Below are positions 1-6,319 of a stretch of DNA of 6,471 nucleotides, in pieces. How positions within the stretch are numbered: position 1 is the first letter of the stretch; each line of letters begins with the position of its first letter. Both the position numbers and the translations under genes were made by a program. The stretch comes from Halothiobacillus neapolitanus (GTDB lineage Bacteria; Pseudomonadota; Gammaproteobacteria; Halothiobacillales; Halothiobacillaceae). Location of the stretch: contig DYLI01000092.1 in assembly GCA_020722165.1 (NCBI GenBank), positions 1 to 6,471 on the forward strand, read 5' to 3'. The notes beneath the pieces were generated by a model, which had not been told where the DNA came from, did not search any database, and worked only from the letters and a program-made list of their open reading frames with translations.

Positions 1-698
1 ACATTCGCTGCGTAATCCGAGCTGTCAGAAAAGGCGATATCGTCTTCCCCGGACGAAGCAAGGACATGGAACTCATGCGATCCACTGCCGCCGATGCTTC
101 CGGTGTCGGCACGCACGGCGCGGAAGTCCAGGCCTAGGCGAGTAAATATGCGCGTGTAGGCCGCGTGCATGGTGTCGTAGGTGGTTTGCAGCGAGGCTTG
201 GTCGAGATGAAAGGAGTAGGCATCTTTCATCAAAAACTCGCGTGCGCGCATGACACCAAAGCGCGGGCGCACTTCGTCACGAAACTTGGTTTGCACCTGG
301 TAGTAGCACACAGGCAATTGTTTGTAGCTTTTCAGGTCGCGACGGGCGTAGTCGGTGATGATTTCTTCATGCGTAGGGCCAAAGCAAAATTCACGCGCAT
401 GGCGGTCTTTCAGGCGCAACAGTTCAGGGCCATATTTTTCCCAGCGCCCGGATTCCTGCCACAATTCAGCCGGTTGCACGGCGGGCATGAGAAGTTCTAA
501 CGCACCTGCACGGTTCATTTCTTCACGCACCACGGCCTCAACCTTGCGCAAAATCCGCAAACCCAGTGGCGACCAGGTGTACAAACCGGCCGCAAGGCGA
601 CGAATTAAACCCGCACGCAACATGAGTTGATGACTGATAACTTCCGCGTCGGCAGGGGTTTCTTTGAGGGTGTTGAGCGGGAACTGCGAGAGGCGCAT
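1..698 (-). CDS. proS: Prolyl-tRNA synthetase, bacterial type (partial, N-terminal 232 codons)
   Basis: This cytoplasmic class II aminoacyl-tRNA synthetase charges tRNA-Pro with proline. The visible N-terminus (MRLSQFPLNTLKETPADAEV) closely follows the E. coli ProS start as I remember it, which supports ATG at 698. Seen in order: the motif 1 region with RRLAAGLYTW (residues 33-42), the proline-binding loop with PTHEE (108-112), and motif 2 from about 139 to 164 containing RDEVRPRFGVMRAREF. TGSIGGSGSHEF at 199-210 leads into the inserted editing domain (GEDDIAFSDSSDYAAN), where the window edge cuts the gene. The family is usually about 570 residues, so roughly 60 percent is missing, including motif 3 and the anticodon-binding domain. 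It lies 42 nt downstream of the MIF-like gene on the same strand. The only Shine-Dalgarno-like sequence (TAGG) is about 12 nt before the ATG, so initiation looks weak or coupled. No frameshift is seen in the visible part. Confidence 0.97.
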   Translation of the reverse strand, partial: MRLSQFPLNTLKETPADAEVISHQLMLRAGLIRRLAAGLYTWSPLGLRILRKVEAVVREEMNRAGALELLMPAVQPAELWQESGRWEKYGPELLRLKDRHAREFCFGPTHEEIITDYARRDLKSYKQLPVCYYQVQTKFRDEVRPRFGVMRAREFLMKDAYSFHLDQASLQTTYDTMHAAYTRIFTRLGLDFRAVRADTGSIGGSGSHEFHVLASSGEDDIAFSDSSDYAAN

Positions 699-740
699 GG
701 CAAGAAAAAACCTAAAAATGAAAGGGACAGGGATTGTGAG

Positions 741-1085
741 TTAGAACGTACCGCCGTTCCAGCCCCAATGTTGGGGTTGTGCGGCGCTAAATTCGATGTA
801 GACACGGGCGGGATCAAGGTGCAGCTCGTGCTGCAACAGTGCGCAAAGCGCTGCGGCAAGCGGAGGGATTTGCGCGTCAGTCATGCCGATGCTTTTGCAT
901 TCAAGATAGGCACATGGCGCATCCGTTGCGGAAAAAGTCATGCTTTGTTGTGAGCAAACATGCGTCATCACCCACTGTTCCGGCTTGCCAATCATTTTGG
1001 ATGCCAGCGCAGATAAATGCTTGGCAATGCCCAATTCCTGTGCACGATCAAGGGTGAGATTGGTAGAGAGGGTGATGAGAGGCAT
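741..1085 (-). CDS. MIF-like tautomerase (phenylpyruvate tautomerase / macrophage migration inhibitory factor family)
   Basis: This is a 114-codon protein of the tautomerase superfamily, MIF branch. After Met removal, numbering gives Pro1 (catalytic base in the family), Lys33 in IGKP (equivalent to MIF Lys32), SIG at 64-66, Tyr95 in VYIEF and GWNG at 107-110 near the C-terminus. The whole length aligns with human MIF without large gaps. The start at 1085 is chosen over the in-frame ATG at 1100 because only 1085 exposes the N-terminal proline (MPLITL). Differences from MIF: Asn97 is Glu, and the CxxC motif is reduced to C57-A-Y-L60, so thiol-oxidoreductase activity is not expected. Family activity is keto-enol tautomerisation of phenylpyruvate-like substrates; the true substrate here is unknown. 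No signal peptide is seen. The ATG lies 5 nt after the DUF4124 stop, suggesting coupled translation, and proS follows 42 nt downstream. Confidence 0.9.
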   Translation of the reverse strand: MPLITLSTNLTLDRAQELGIAKHLSALASKMIGKPEQWVMTHVCSQQSMTFSATDAPCAYLECKSIGMTDAQIPPLAAALCALLQHELHLDPARVYIEFSAAQPQHWGWNGGTF

Positions 1086-1090
1086 GGCAA

Positions 1091-1537
1091 TTACTGGCAA
1101 TACTCTTGCGCACGCGCACGCTCATCCGCGATCATTTTTTGGCGCTCTTCTTCGGGAACACGCTGCATTGCGCCATCCGCCGCGCGGGTCATCAGACGCG
1201 GGCTGGATTCAAGTTGTTGCAGGCGGCTTTGCGCATCCTTGCACTGGGCGGCAATCTGCTCTGGAGAAATGGTGAGCATTTCTTTGGGTTTCTCGGCTGT
1301 TGCGTCTTTGGGCTTGTCTTCGGATTTGGGCTCGGCGGCCTTTTCGGGCGTGGGTGTAGTGGCGCTGGGTGAATACACGCGCGGCTTAACTTCCTCAGCC
1401 TTTACATTTTTAGGCGGTTCAGCACCAAAATGGGTGACGCCATTGGCATCAACCCATTTATGAATGCTGGTATCAGCCATAAGAGGCGCGCTTGCCAAGG
1501 CGATGGAACACGCGAATGCCGCAAGAAAATGACGCAT
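1091..1537 (-). CDS. Exported DUF4124 domain protein
   Basis: This is a 148-residue secreted or periplasmic protein of unknown function. A signal peptide covers about residues 1-21 (MRHFLAAFACSIALASAPLMA, cleavage likely before DTS). The DUF4124 core follows directly: IHKWVDANGVTHFGAEPP at 25-42, the typical K-W-V-D-x-x-G-x-x-H/Y pattern. Residues about 55-88 are a low-complexity Pro/Lys/Glu/Ala linker. The C-terminal part (90-148) is predicted helical and Glu/Arg/Gln rich, with Cys99 and Cys147 that could form a disulfide. The start at 1537 is chosen because it begins the signal peptide and has a very good Shine-Dalgarno AAGGAG at 1543-1548 with a 5-nt spacer; the frame stays open further upstream but lacks such support. 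It is the first gene of the minus-strand unit leading to the MIF-like gene and proS. The family is widespread in beta- and gammaproteobacteria without an assigned role. Confidence 0.9.
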   Translation of the reverse strand: MRHFLAAFACSIALASAPLMADTSIHKWVDANGVTHFGAEPPKNVKAEEVKPRVYSPSATTPTPEKAAEPKSEDKPKDATAEKPKEMLTISPEQIAAQCKDAQSRLQQLESSPRLMTRAADGAMQRVPEEERQKMIADERARAQEYCQ

Positions 1538-1675
1538 AAAGACTCCTTTGAACAAGGTTGAATTGAAAACGCAGCGTAGAAGTTTATCCATCCGGAGGTG
1601 CGTTCGAGGTTTTTGAACGTTAGAATGTCGCCACCAATTTTTTCCTTCACTGAAAATACGTCGAAAATACGAATT
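1538..1675. promoter_or_regulatory. Divergent intergenic region between the DUF4124 unit and dacA
   Basis: This 138-bp gap lies between two diverging start codons, so promoters for both units are expected here. No strong sigma-70 pair is obvious. The best plus-strand candidate is TTGAAC at 1612-1617 with AATTTT 17 bp downstream, which is weak at the -10. On the minus strand a GATAAA/TAAACT stretch (RC of about 1580-1590) could be a -10, but it lacks a clear -35. A 9-bp direct repeat sits next to dacA and is listed separately. The assignment is from gene layout more than from motifs. Confidence 0.45.
1652..1671 (+). repeat. Direct repeat GAAAATACG x2, 11-bp period, just upstream of dacA
   Basis: GAAAATACG occurs at 1652-1660 and again at 1663-1671, separated by TC, so the copies are 11 bp apart, close to one helical turn. 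The second copy ends 4 bp before the dacA ATG at 1676. The position would suit an operator, or an mRNA leader element that affects initiation, because no clear Shine-Dalgarno sequence precedes dacA. Chance occurrence in AT-rich leader DNA is also possible. Confidence 0.5.
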
Positions 1676-2893
1676 ATGCAAAATACTTTCCGCCGCTTGT
1701 TGTCCGTTGCCGCACTTTCCTTCAGTCTTGCCACGTTTGCAGATTCATCTCTTGCAGCGCCCGCGCCTACGGCAACGCCGAATCCCGCGCCGTCTGTACC
1801 CGTTCCAGCGCCGATGACCACGCCCTTACCCAGTGCGCCAACACTGGCGGCAAAATCCTATGTGTTAATGGACTTTAATAGCGGGCAATTTTTGGTCGAG
1901 CAGAACCCGGACATGCGGGTGGAGCCTGCCAGCATCACCAAGTTGATGACCGCGTACATTATCTATGCGGCTATGCAGCGTGGGGATTTGAAGCCCGATA
2001 CCATGGTCAACATCAGTGAAAAAGCCTGGCGCATGCAAGGCTCCAAGATGTTTGTGCGAGTGGGTACACAGGTTTCGGTGGATGATCTGCTCAAGGGCAT
2101 GATTATCCAGTCGGGTAACGATGCGACCATCGCGCTCGCAGAGCACATTGCCGGCAGCGAGGAGGCGTTTGCCTCGATGATGAACCACGAAGCGCAGCGT
2201 TTGGGCTTGACTAGTACACATTTCACTAACTCAACCGGCTGGCCGGATGCCAACCATTACAGTACCGCGCGTGATGTGGCGCATTTGTTGGCTGCGGTGA
2301 TTCGTGACTTTCCCGAAGGCTACAAGCGTGAAAGTCAAAAGGAATTCATGTGGAACAATATCAAGCAAATTAACCGCAATCGTTTGTTGTGGCGCGACCC
2401 ATCGGTTGATGGCGGTAAAACCGGCCATACCGAATCAGCGGGTTTTTGTTTGGCCGCTTCGGCGCAGCGAGAAGGTATGCGCTTGATCTCTGTCGTTCTT
2501 GGTGCGAGTAGTGACGCGGCGCGCGCCGAGCAAACGGCGGTGTTGTTGAATTATGGCTTCCGCTTCTTTGAAACCCGTTTAGTACGTAAAGCAGGCGATG
2601 TTTTGGATCAGCCGCGTATTTGGAAAGGCGCTGAAAAGACCGCTAAATTGGGCGTGAACCGCGATTTTTATGTCACGACTCAACGTGGCAAGTTCGAGCA
2701 ATTGAACCTGGTTTTGGATATCACACCTAATTTAAGTGCGCCTTTGGCACAAGACCAAGTCGTCGGTGCGTTGCGTGCCAAACTTGGCGATAAACAGGAA
2801 AACGAAACACCCGTGGTGGCTTTGGTTGCAGTGCCGGAAGGCGGATTTATTCGCCGCATGACAGATAGTGTCATCTTGATGTTTAAGAAATAA
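1676..2893 (+). CDS. dacA: D-alanyl-D-alanine carboxypeptidase (PBP5/6 family, peptidase S11)
   Basis: This 405-residue low-molecular-weight penicillin-binding protein removes the terminal D-Ala from peptidoglycan pentapeptides in the periplasm. A signal peptide (MQNTFRRLLSVAALSFSLAT, cleavage around 22-28) is followed by a Pro/Ala/Thr-rich linker (about 28-55) before the catalytic domain. All three active-site motifs are present: SITK at 86-89 (nucleophile Ser86, Lys89), SGN at 146-148 and KTG at 248-250. A PBP5_C-type beta domain fills about 295-385. The last residues, GGFIRRMTDSVILMFKK, form an amphipathic helix like the membrane anchor of E. coli PBP5 (403 aa), so length and layout match the family. 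The start at 1676 is chosen for the signal peptide; GTG 1598 and ATG 1625 are in frame but add a non-signal extension. The Shine-Dalgarno at 1676 is poor. The gene heads the dacA-ybeD-lipB-lipA cluster, the same order as in E. coli. The symbol could equally be dacC. Confidence 0.95.
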   Translation: MQNTFRRLLSVAALSFSLATFADSSLAAPAPTATPNPAPSVPVPAPMTTPLPSAPTLAAKSYVLMDFNSGQFLVEQNPDMRVEPASITKLMTAYIIYAAMQRGDLKPDTMVNISEKAWRMQGSKMFVRVGTQVSVDDLLKGMIIQSGNDATIALAEHIAGSEEAFASMMNHEAQRLGLTSTHFTNSTGWPDANHYSTARDVAHLLAAVIRDFPEGYKRESQKEFMWNNIKQINRNRLLWRDPSVDGGKTGHTESAGFCLAASAQREGMRLISVVLGASSDAARAEQTAVLLNYGFRFFETRLVRKAGDVLDQPRIWKGAEKTAKLGVNRDFYVTTQRGKFEQLNLVLDITPNLSAPLAQDQVVGALRAKLGDKQENETPVVALVAVPEGGFIRRMTDSVILMFKK

Positions 2894-2937
2894 AGCCCAA
2901 TCTAGCCGTACTTAAAACAAAAGATTGAGGGTTTGAT

Positions 2938-3219
2938 ATGAGTTTTTGCGCATTGGACGATAATCCGCCGCCTTTGGAATTTCCTTGCGACTACCCCATT
3001 AAAATCATGGGCGAAGCCTCCGAAGAATTTCACACTGAAATGGTGGCGTTGATTCGCTGCCACGCGCCGGACGTATGCGACGCTGATGTTAGCTTGCGTG
3101 CAAGTTCGGGCGGGAAATATGTCTCAGTCAGCATTCAACTACGTGCCGAGTCACGTGAGCAGGTGGATGCGATTGTGGTTGCGCTGCGCGATCATCCTAA
3201 AGTTTTGGCGAGTTTGTAA
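2938..3219 (+). CDS. ybeD: YbeD/DUF493 family protein (UPF0250)
   Basis: This is a small cytoplasmic protein of 93 residues, against 87 in E. coli YbeD. The family core is visible: DYPIKIMG (18-25), an EEFHTEMVALIRCHAP helix (29-44), and a conserved strand pair around SSGGKYVSVSIQL (56-68). A second helix, SREQVDAIVVALRDHP, follows, and the protein ends in VLASL. This fits the beta-alpha-beta-beta-alpha-beta fold of the family, which resembles ACT-like regulatory domains. The biochemical role is not firmly established; its constant position between dacA and lipB suggests a regulatory or accessory job, which is inference. The start at 2938 has TGAGGG at 2926-2931 with a 6-nt spacer. It is 44 nt after dacA and 20 nt before lipB. 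Confidence 0.93.
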   Translation: MSFCALDDNPPPLEFPCDYPIKIMGEASEEFHTEMVALIRCHAPDVCDADVSLRASSGGKYVSVSIQLRAESREQVDAIVVALRDHPKVLASL

Positions 3220-3239
3220 TTATTCGCTCTGCGCTTGCC

Positions 3240-3893
3240 ATGCCCGCCCCGCCTGCTACAACACATTTGCTGATTCGTGATCTGGGGAACATTCCCTACG
3301 TAGACAGCTTTGATGCCATGCGTGCATTTACTTTAGCGCGTGACGAAAATACGCAGGATGAAGTGTGGTTGTTGCAGCATCCGCCCGTGTTTACCCAAGG
3401 GCTGAATGGTCAGGCTAGTCATGTACTCATGCCTGGTGATACTCCAGTGGTGGCGAGTGACCGAGGCGGGCAGGTGAGTTATCACGCTCCCGGTCAGCTT
3501 GTGGCTTATCTTTTGTATGACCTTGCACGCGCCAAGCTTGGGGTGCGCGAATTGGTTGAGCGGCTGGAGCAGGCGCTTATTGCATTATTGGCCGAGCTGG
3601 GGATTAAGGCACATGCACGCCCCGATGCGCCCGGTGTTTATGTGGACGAGCGCAAGATTGCCTCCTTAGGTCTGAAAATACGCAAAGGGCGTTGCTATCA
3701 TGGCTTGGCGTTAAATGTGGATATGGATTTGGAGCCATTTACGCGCATCAACCCCTGCGGCTATGCCGGTTTGCGTATGTGTCAGGTGCGTGATTTTGTG
3801 CCGAATATCACACTACATGCGCTTAAACGCCCTTTGGCGTGCCATCTTGCCACCCAGCTTAAACTTGAACCTTTATTTATGGATTTGCCATGA
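3240..3893 (+). CDS. lipB: Octanoyltransferase LipB (lipoyl(octanoyl) transferase)
   Basis: This cytoplasmic enzyme moves the octanoyl group from octanoyl-ACP to the lipoyl domains of 2-oxoacid dehydrogenases and GcvH, the first step of lipoate assembly. The 217-residue length is normal for the family. The signature DRGGQVSYHAPGQ (74-86) is intact. The catalytic dyad is predicted as Lys139 in RKIASLG and Cys173 in INPCGYAG; their 34-residue spacing equals that of E. coli Lys135/Cys169 as I recall it. HGLALNVDMDL (154-164) is also typical. ATG 3240 is the only good start near the family N-terminus (LIRDLG at 11-16), although no clear Shine-Dalgarno precedes it; with only 20 nt after ybeD, translational coupling is plausible. 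Its stop overlaps the lipA start by 4 nt. Confidence 0.97.
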   Translation: MPAPPATTHLLIRDLGNIPYVDSFDAMRAFTLARDENTQDEVWLLQHPPVFTQGLNGQASHVLMPGDTPVVASDRGGQVSYHAPGQLVAYLLYDLARAKLGVRELVERLEQALIALLAELGIKAHARPDAPGVYVDERKIASLGLKIRKGRCYHGLALNVDMDLEPFTRINPCGYAGLRMCQVRDFVPNITLHALKRPLACHLATQLKLEPLFMDLP

Positions 3894-4849
3894 CTTCAAA
3901 CCCACCACTGCGCAGTATCACGCCGGAAATGCGCAGTTCCGATAAGGTTTCGCGCATCCCGGTCAAGGTTGTACCGCGTGATGAGCCCCTGCCCAAGCCC
4001 AAGTGGATTCGCTCGCAGGTGCATGGCAGCGCCGAAGTGCAGCGGCTCAAAGGCATTTTGCGCGAGGCGCGCCTGCATACGGTGTGCGAGGAGGCGAATT
4101 GCCCGAATCTGGGTGAGTGCTTTGGCGGCGGTACGGCCACGTTCATGATTATGGGCGGCATCTGTACGCGGCGTTGCCCGTTTTGCGATGTGGCGCATGG
4201 CAAGCCTGACCCGTTGGATGCGGACGAGCCGCTGAATTTGGCGCGCACCATTGCGGCCATGAGCTTGAAATATGTGGTGATTACTTCGGTCGATCGGGAT
4301 GATTTACGTGATGGTGGTGCGGCGCATTTTGCCGCCTGCATTCGTGCGTCGCGAGCGTCGCGTGCCGGTTTGATCGTTGAAACGCTGGTGCCGGACTTCC
4401 GTGGGCGTGAGGCGGTGGCGATTGATATTTTGGCCAAGCAGCCGCCGGATGTGCTGAATCACAATCTGGAAACCGTGCCACGTTTGTACCGCGAGGCGCG
4501 CCCGGGGGCAGACTATGCCGGTTCACTGCGTTTGCTCAAAGCGTTCAAGGCGCGTGTGCCGCAGGTGCCGACCAAGTCCGGGCTGATGTTGGGCTTGGGT
4601 GAAACGGATGAGGAAATTATCGAGGTGTTGAAGGATTTGCGCGCGCATGGGGTGGATATGCTGACTTTGGGGCAATATTTGCAACCAAGCAGCCACCATC
4701 TTTCGGTGCAGCGTTATGTTTCGCCAGAAGGCTTTGATGAGCTAGGGCGAGTTGCGCGTGAGCTGGGTTTTCGCCATGTGGCCAGCGGGCCGCTGGTGCG
4801 CAGTTCGTACCATGCCGAGCATGGCGGTTTGGCCTTGCTGGAGGGTTGA
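3890..4849 (+). CDS. lipA: Lipoyl synthase LipA (radical SAM)
   Basis: This radical SAM enzyme inserts two sulfur atoms at C6 and C8 of protein-bound octanoyl chains to make lipoyl cofactor, acting directly after LipB. The 319-residue length matches E. coli LipA (321). The auxiliary [4Fe-4S] ligands are Cys66, Cys71 and Cys77 (CEEANCPNLGEC), with the C-terminal RSSY motif at 304-307 supplying the unusual serine ligand. The SAM-binding cluster is CTRRCPFC at Cys92, Cys96 and Cys99. Other family landmarks are VITSVDRDDL, VPDFRGR, NHNLETVPRLY, PTKSGLMLGLGE and TLGQYLQPS. The ATG overlaps the lipB stop (ATGA at 3890-3893), which implies tight coupling for equal output. All ligands are intact, so it should be active. 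The NERD-domain gene follows almost directly. Confidence 0.98.
   Translation: MTSNPPLRSITPEMRSSDKVSRIPVKVVPRDEPLPKPKWIRSQVHGSAEVQRLKGILREARLHTVCEEANCPNLGECFGGGTATFMIMGGICTRRCPFCDVAHGKPDPLDADEPLNLARTIAAMSLKYVVITSVDRDDLRDGGAAHFAACIRASRASRAGLIVETLVPDFRGREAVAIDILAKQPPDVLNHNLETVPRLYREARPGADYAGSLRLLKAFKARVPQVPTKSGLMLGLGETDEEIIEVLKDLRAHGVDMLTLGQYLQPSSHHLSVQRYVSPEGFDELGRVARELGFRHVASGPLVRSSYHAEHGGLALLEG
4840..4845 (+). promoter_or_regulatory. Shine-Dalgarno inside the lipA end that sets the NERD-gene start
   Basis: GGAGGG lies in the last lipA codons. It is 9 nt from GTG 4855 but directly touches TTG 4846, which rules out the longer start on spacing grounds. It favours initiation at GTG 4855, 5 nt past the lipA stop. 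Confidence 0.65.
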
Positions 4850-4854
4850 ACAGC

Positions 4855-5415
4855 GTGTTGCAGTGGGCGAAAAATAGGGTGGATACTCCCGCAAAATCGC
4901 AGCAGCGTTGTATCGATATGCTGCGTGCTTCTGCACTGCCTTATGTGCGTGATGTCACTATTCCCGATTTAATTGGCGGCTATACCCAGATTGACCATTT
5001 GCTGTTGACCCCCACGGGCTTGGTGATGCTGGAGTGGCAATATTTTAGCGGCGTGCTGCATGGTTCGGCACATGCACAGGAGTGGACGCGCTTTGAAGGT
5101 AAAGAGCGATATGACTTTCCTAATCCGCTAAGGCATGTGCAGCAACTTGCTGCAAGTCTGGATGCGTTGGTGCTCGGCTCGAAAGTGGGTGTGACGATCG
5201 AAGGTTTTTTGGTTTTGAGCGGAACGGCCAAATTTGCCAAGGGCTTGCCGCAGGGTGTGTTCGATGAGGCCGCATTGCGTGTTTGGCTGGCGTCTCAAAC
5301 GGGCAACATCCCGGCGCGGCAACAGGCAGTGTGGAATGTTTTGCTTACCCGCGTGGCCTGTGAGCCGGTTAATTCACTGCTAACGAGACAGGTTTATGCC
5401 GCAGACACCGCCTGA
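4855..5415 (+). CDS. NERD domain protein with variant active site (E-x-Q)
   Basis: This is a 186-residue cytoplasmic protein with no signal peptide or membrane segment. The NERD (nuclease-related) core is recognisable: TQIDHLLLTPTGLVMLEW at 44-61, YFSGVLHG at 63-70, a Trp-containing strand at 77, and FPNPLRHVQQLAASL at 88-102, the usual NP..H/Q...L segment. GFLVLSG at 117-123 corresponds to the later core strand. In the restriction-endonuclease-like fold the expected catalytic set is D...E-x-K; here it is Asp47, Glu60 and Gln62, so the lysine is glutamine. The early conserved Glu of the domain is also Gln (SQQR at 15-18). Activity is therefore uncertain. GTG 4855 is preferred over TTG 4846 because of the GGAGGG spacing. 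The gene begins 5 nt after lipA and overlaps mazG by 20 nt. The biological role is unknown; NERD proteins are thought to process nucleic acids. Confidence 0.8.
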   Translation: MLQWAKNRVDTPAKSQQRCIDMLRASALPYVRDVTIPDLIGGYTQIDHLLLTPTGLVMLEWQYFSGVLHGSAHAQEWTRFEGKERYDFPNPLRHVQQLAASLDALVLGSKVGVTIEGFLVLSGTAKFAKGLPQGVFDEAALRVWLASQTGNIPARQQAVWNVLLTRVACEPVNSLLTRQVYAADTA

Positions 5416-6214
5416 TCCGACACACGACCCGATGCAGGCATTGCTTCAACTGATGGAAGCCTTGCGTCATCCTGAGCGCGGTTGCCTTTGGGATATTCGG
5501 CAAAACTTTGCCAGCATCGCGCCGTATACCATCGAGGAAGCCTTTGAGGTTCTGGATGCCATTGAGCGCGATGACATGGCTGATTTGCGTGATGAGTTGG
5601 GCGATTTGTTGTTTCAGGTGGTCTATCACGCCCGCATGGCGGAAGAGGCTGGGCATTTTGATTTTTATGATGTGGCACGTGGCGTTGTCGAGAAGATGAT
5701 TCGCCGTCACCCGCATGTGTTTGGCGAGGTGCAGCACGCCAATGAAGCGGCAATCAAAGCCGCATGGGAGGCGCAAAAAGCCGATGAGCGTGCAGATAAA
5801 CAAAATCAACCCAGTGCATTGGATGGCGTGGCTTTGGCTCTTCCGGCGCTGACCCGCGCCGTGAAGCTGGAAAAACGTGCCGCGCGGGTGGGGTTTGACT
5901 GGCCAGATGCTGAGGCTGTGTTCCCCAAAATTGACGAAGAATTGACTGAATTACGCGAAGGCATTGCCGCGCAGGATACGGCGAATATCTTTGAAGAAGT
6001 CGGTGATGTGCTATTTGCCATGACCAATCTGGCGCGCAAGCTGGGCGTTGATCCCGAAGCCGCCTTGCGTGCCAGCAATGCCAAGTTTGAATTGCGTTTT
6101 AAGGGCATGGAGAGCCTGGCCTTGGGCGAGGGCAGGGTGCTGGCAGCGATGGATGCACACGAACAAGAGGTGTTGTATCAGCGGGTTAAGTTGTCCCTGA
6201 AGAAGATTATTTAG
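5396..6214 (+). CDS. mazG: Nucleoside triphosphate pyrophosphohydrolase MazG
   Basis: This cytoplasmic house-cleaning enzyme hydrolyses NTPs or dNTPs to NMP plus pyrophosphate. The 272 residues match the tandem two-domain form (E. coli MazG, 263). Domain 1 has the Mg-binding pattern EEAFE (Glu47, Glu48, Glu51) and ELGD (Glu67, Asp70). Domain 2 repeats it with EELTE (Glu181, Glu182, Glu185) and EVGD (Glu201, Asp204). RRHPHVFG (103-110) and KLEKRAARVGFDWP (157-170) are typical. One oddity is CLWD at 30-33 where the family normally has CPWD. The start at 5396 has GAGACAGG just upstream and lies 20 nt inside the NERD gene, suggesting coupling. The stop codon TAG lies within the left arm of a palindromic repeat, so the last residues may have been shaped by its insertion. 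Confidence 0.96.
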   Translation: MPQTPPDPTHDPMQALLQLMEALRHPERGCLWDIRQNFASIAPYTIEEAFEVLDAIERDDMADLRDELGDLLFQVVYHARMAEEAGHFDFYDVARGVVEKMIRRHPHVFGEVQHANEAAIKAAWEAQKADERADKQNQPSALDGVALALPALTRAVKLEKRAARVGFDWPDAEAVFPKIDEELTELREGIAAQDTANIFEEVGDVLFAMTNLARKLGVDPEAALRASNAKFELRFKGMESLALGEGRVLAAMDAHEQEVLYQRVKLSLKKII

Positions 6215-6311
6215 CCACAGAGGTCACGGAGCTTATATTGAGGTCAAGGTGCCCTAGGCTGGAATCATCTGCATTGAGTAGCGTTGTCCCTCTGTGTTCT
6301 CTGTGGCTAAA
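6210..6311. repeat. 102-bp element with 22-nt imperfect terminal inverted repeats (MITE/REP-like)
   Basis: The left arm 6210-6231 starts TTTAGCCACAGAG, and the right arm 6290-6311 is its reverse complement with 3 mismatches in 22. The 58-nt centre holds a second GAGGTCA copy (6240-6246, first at 6220-6226) and CCTAGG, but no coding potential is seen. The mazG TAG stop (6212-6214) is in the left arm. No clear target-site duplication was found. The CCACAGAG..CACAGAG arm type resembles dispersed palindromes I recall from environmental proteobacteria, but copy number could not be checked. It could act as a weak transcription barrier between convergent mazG and mutM; the long loop and missing U-tract argue against a simple terminator. 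Confidence 0.75.
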
Positions 6312-6319
6312 AACGTTTT

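Noticed and set aside
1086..1100. Longer MIF-like start at ATG 1100 (MPVIA extension)
   Set aside because: It would overlap the DUF4124 stop and block the N-terminal proline that the family needs for catalysis.
1017..1463. 148-codon open frame on the plus strand opposite the DUF4124 gene
   Set aside because: It is antisense to a gene with a signal peptide, a strong Shine-Dalgarno and a known domain; its translation has no family features.
1598..1675. Upstream GTG/ATG starts for dacA
   Set aside because: They would bury the signal peptide behind 17-26 extra residues; GTG 1598 overlaps its own GGAGG and ATG 1625 has no good ribosome site.
4321..4380. Tandem 9-bp repeat (GCGTCGCGA/GCGTCGCGT) within lipA, suspected insertion
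   Set aside because: The protein segment aligns with E. coli LipA at equal length, so there is no inserted sequence; the repeat is short and in frame with ordinary codons.
3877..4437. 186-codon open frame on the minus strand opposite lipA
   Set aside because: It is a Ser/Arg/Ala-rich shadow of the GC-rich lipA codons with no recognisable domain, and lipA is certain.
5369..5809. 146-codon open frame on the minus strand opposite mazG
   Set aside because: It is antisense to two intact MazG motifs, and its product resembles no known protein.
6310..6319. AAAACGTTTT palindrome just past the mutM stop as a terminator
   Set aside because: The stem is AT-only and very short, with no U-tract following on the minus strand.
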